6,041 nt of DNA, from positions 1-6,041 of the forward strand of contig JAAYAS010000125.1 in NCBI GenBank assembly GCA_012719255.1, given 5' to 3'. This DNA comes from Microbacteriaceae bacterium (GTDB lineage Bacteria; Actinomycetota; Actinomycetes; Actinomycetales; Microbacteriaceae). This document shows positions 5,258 through 6,041 of the stretch, one piece after another. The translations under genes and the position numbers were made by a program. How positions within the stretch are numbered: the stretch's first letter is position 1; the number at the start of each line of letters is the position of its first letter. A model generated the notes under the pieces. The model had not been told where the DNA came from. It searched no databases and saw only the letters and a list, made by a program, of their open reading frames with translations.

Positions 5258-5665
5258 TCAGCGGGCGGCGGCGAGGGTGTGCGTGAGGCCGTAGGCGAGG
5301 GTGAAGGCGACGCCGCAGGCGAGCAGCTGCCCCGCGGTCCAGGCGGCGGCGCGGCCGAACGATCGCTCGGCGAGCGCACGCCACGCATCCAGCGACGCCG
5401 TCGAGAACGTCGTGAAGCCGGCGCACAGCGCGATGAGCGCCGTGAACGGCCACTGCTGCGAGGTGTCGAGCGCGGTGATCACGAGTCCCGCGCCGCCGAC
5501 GCCCGCGGCGAGGCAGCCGAGCGTGTTCACGAGCATCGTCGACGTGCCGGCCGCGAGTCCGGCCCGCTCGCGGAGGAGCGTGTCGACGAGGTAGCGGAGC
5601 GCCGCCCCGACGCCGCCGCCGGCGACGAGGATGACGAGGCTCCACTGCGCGAGCGCCGGGTTCAT
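5258..5665 (-). CDS. crcB: Fluoride channel CrcB/Fluc, second subunit
   Basis: The 135-residue protein has four hydrophobic segments (about 8-26, 41-64, 73-94, 108-129) and Fluc motifs: GGGVGAALRY (16-25), VNTLGC with pore Asn47 (46-51) and GFTTFST (83-89). Fluc proteins form dual-topology dimers that let fluoride leave the cytoplasm. The Phe box is partly altered: the first Phe is kept (Phe87), but the usual second (TTFSTF) is Ala90. Its ATG overlaps the stop of the upstream crcB gene (ATGA), which suggests coupled synthesis of two subunits in equal amounts. No fluoride riboswitch can be assessed because the operon start lies beyond the right edge. Confidence 0.95.
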   Translation of the reverse strand: MNPALAQWSLVILVAGGGVGAALRYLVDTLLRERAGLAAGTSTMLVNTLGCLAAGVGGAGLVITALDTSQQWPFTALIALCAGFTTFSTASLDAWRALAERSFGRAAAWTAGQLLACGVAFTLAYGLTHTLAAAR

Positions 5666-6041
5666 CGCGGCTCCTCGGCGTCGGCGCGGTCGGCGCCGGA
5701 ACCGTCCGCGCCGGAACCGTCCGCGCCGGCCGCCTCGCTCGCGTCGTCGACCGGCGCGCCCGGCACGGCGCCCCGGGCCGCGGCCCCGCGCATCCCGAGC
5801 CACCAGCCCGCGGCGCTCGCGACGAGGCCGAGCACGACCGTCGCGAGCGCGCTCGGCAGCCAGAGCAGCTGCACCGGCGCGAGCAGATTCGGCACGGCGA
5901 GCAGGATGCCCGAATAGCTCGTGTAGCCGCCGCACAGTCCGGTGCCGAGCAGCAGGCGCCACGGCTCGCGGCGGCCCGCGTCGCGCAGCGCCCACGCGGC
6001 GAGCCAGGCGAGCGCGAACGCGCCGGTGATGTTGACGACCA
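5662..6041 (-). CDS. crcB: Fluoride channel CrcB/Fluc, first subunit (partial, N-terminus missing)
   Basis: The last 125 residues are present; the start and first helix with its GGxxGAxxRY motif lie beyond the right edge. The fragment opens with VVNITGAF, the second-helix Asn motif, and has GLCGGYTSYSGI where canonical Fluc has TTFSTF, followed by a final helix (about fragment residues 61-82). Both Phe-box positions are replaced (Tyr and Ile). The protein ends in a long hydrophilic tail of about 40 residues with an acidic GADGS repeat, which most CrcB proteins lack. With the downstream crcB it probably forms a heterodimer, as paired crcB genes in Gram-positive bacteria do. A GTG at 5895 lies inside the conserved region and is not a plausible start. 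Confidence 0.93.
   Translation of the reverse strand, partial: VVNITGAFALAWLAAWALRDAGRREPWRLLLGTGLCGGYTSYSGILLAVPNLLAPVQLLWLPSALATVVLGLVASAAGWWLGMRGAAARGAVPGAPVDDASEAAGADGSGADGSGADRADAEEPR
5693..5729. repeat. 15-bp tandem repeat in the CrcB tail, about 2.5 copies
   Basis: The unit GCGCCGGAACCGTCC repeats exactly at 5693-5707 and 5708-5722, with a partial third at 5723-5729. On the minus strand it encodes GADGS repeats in the acidic C-terminal tail, and changes in copy number would stay in frame. Confidence 0.8.

Noticed and set aside
3757..5388. 543-codon minus-strand open frame opposite the oxidoreductase
   Set aside because: It is antisense to a flavoprotein with intact motifs and is composed of low-complexity Arg/Ala/Pro sequence.
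1..6041. Recurring GGATGC/GCATCC words as an orienting skew motif
   Set aside because: By eye the word occurs on both strands without clear skew over 6 kb; a whole-genome count would be needed to claim function.

Overview
The window is very GC-rich DNA with codons ending mostly in G or C, no introns, and gene content typical of an actinobacterium. The purM and DUF3073 pair, the actinobacterial style of PurM, the two tandem crcB genes and the frequent GGATGC/GCATCC words suggest a member of the Microbacteriaceae. That family-level assignment is inference. No rRNA, tRNA, CRISPR array, insertion sequence or phage gene was seen.

Region 1 (1-1687) looks like an extracytoplasmic thiol-redox locus. 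On the minus strand it has a membrane-anchored DsbA-like thioredoxin-fold protein, a 38-codon repeat-bearing small ORF joined to both neighbours by stop/start overlaps (TAATG and ATGA), and the start of a CcdA-type membrane electron carrier that runs off the left edge. Divergent on the plus strand is a small four-helix membrane protein with a CPVC motif. The shared control region holds a near-perfect G/C-tract palindrome (ATACCCCCTGGCGTAT) resembling CsoR/CstR-family operators, so the locus may respond to copper or reactive sulfur. No regulator gene is in the window.

Region 2 (1688-3272) carries purM, which has a convincing leaderless promoter. A 287-base gap follows. It holds an 18-bp palindrome just after the stop and two nearly identical 42-bp elements built on GACTCTCCCGGGAGAGTC. 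A decayed relative of that palindrome lies on the other side of purM.

Region 3 (3273-3872, minus strand) is a two-gene unit, DUF3073 followed by an SdpI-family membrane protein 3 bases later. It converges on purM.

Region 4 (3873-5232) is a 220-base divergent gap and then a plus-strand FAD/NAD(P)-dependent oxidoreductase starting at TTG. Region 5 (5258-6041, minus strand) has two overlapping crcB genes for a probable heteromeric fluoride channel. The upstream one is cut by the right edge. The fluoride genes and the oxidoreductase converge with only 25 bases between their stops.

The most promising leads are the coupled small ORF inside the redox operon with its CsoR-like operator, and the paired palindromic elements around purM.
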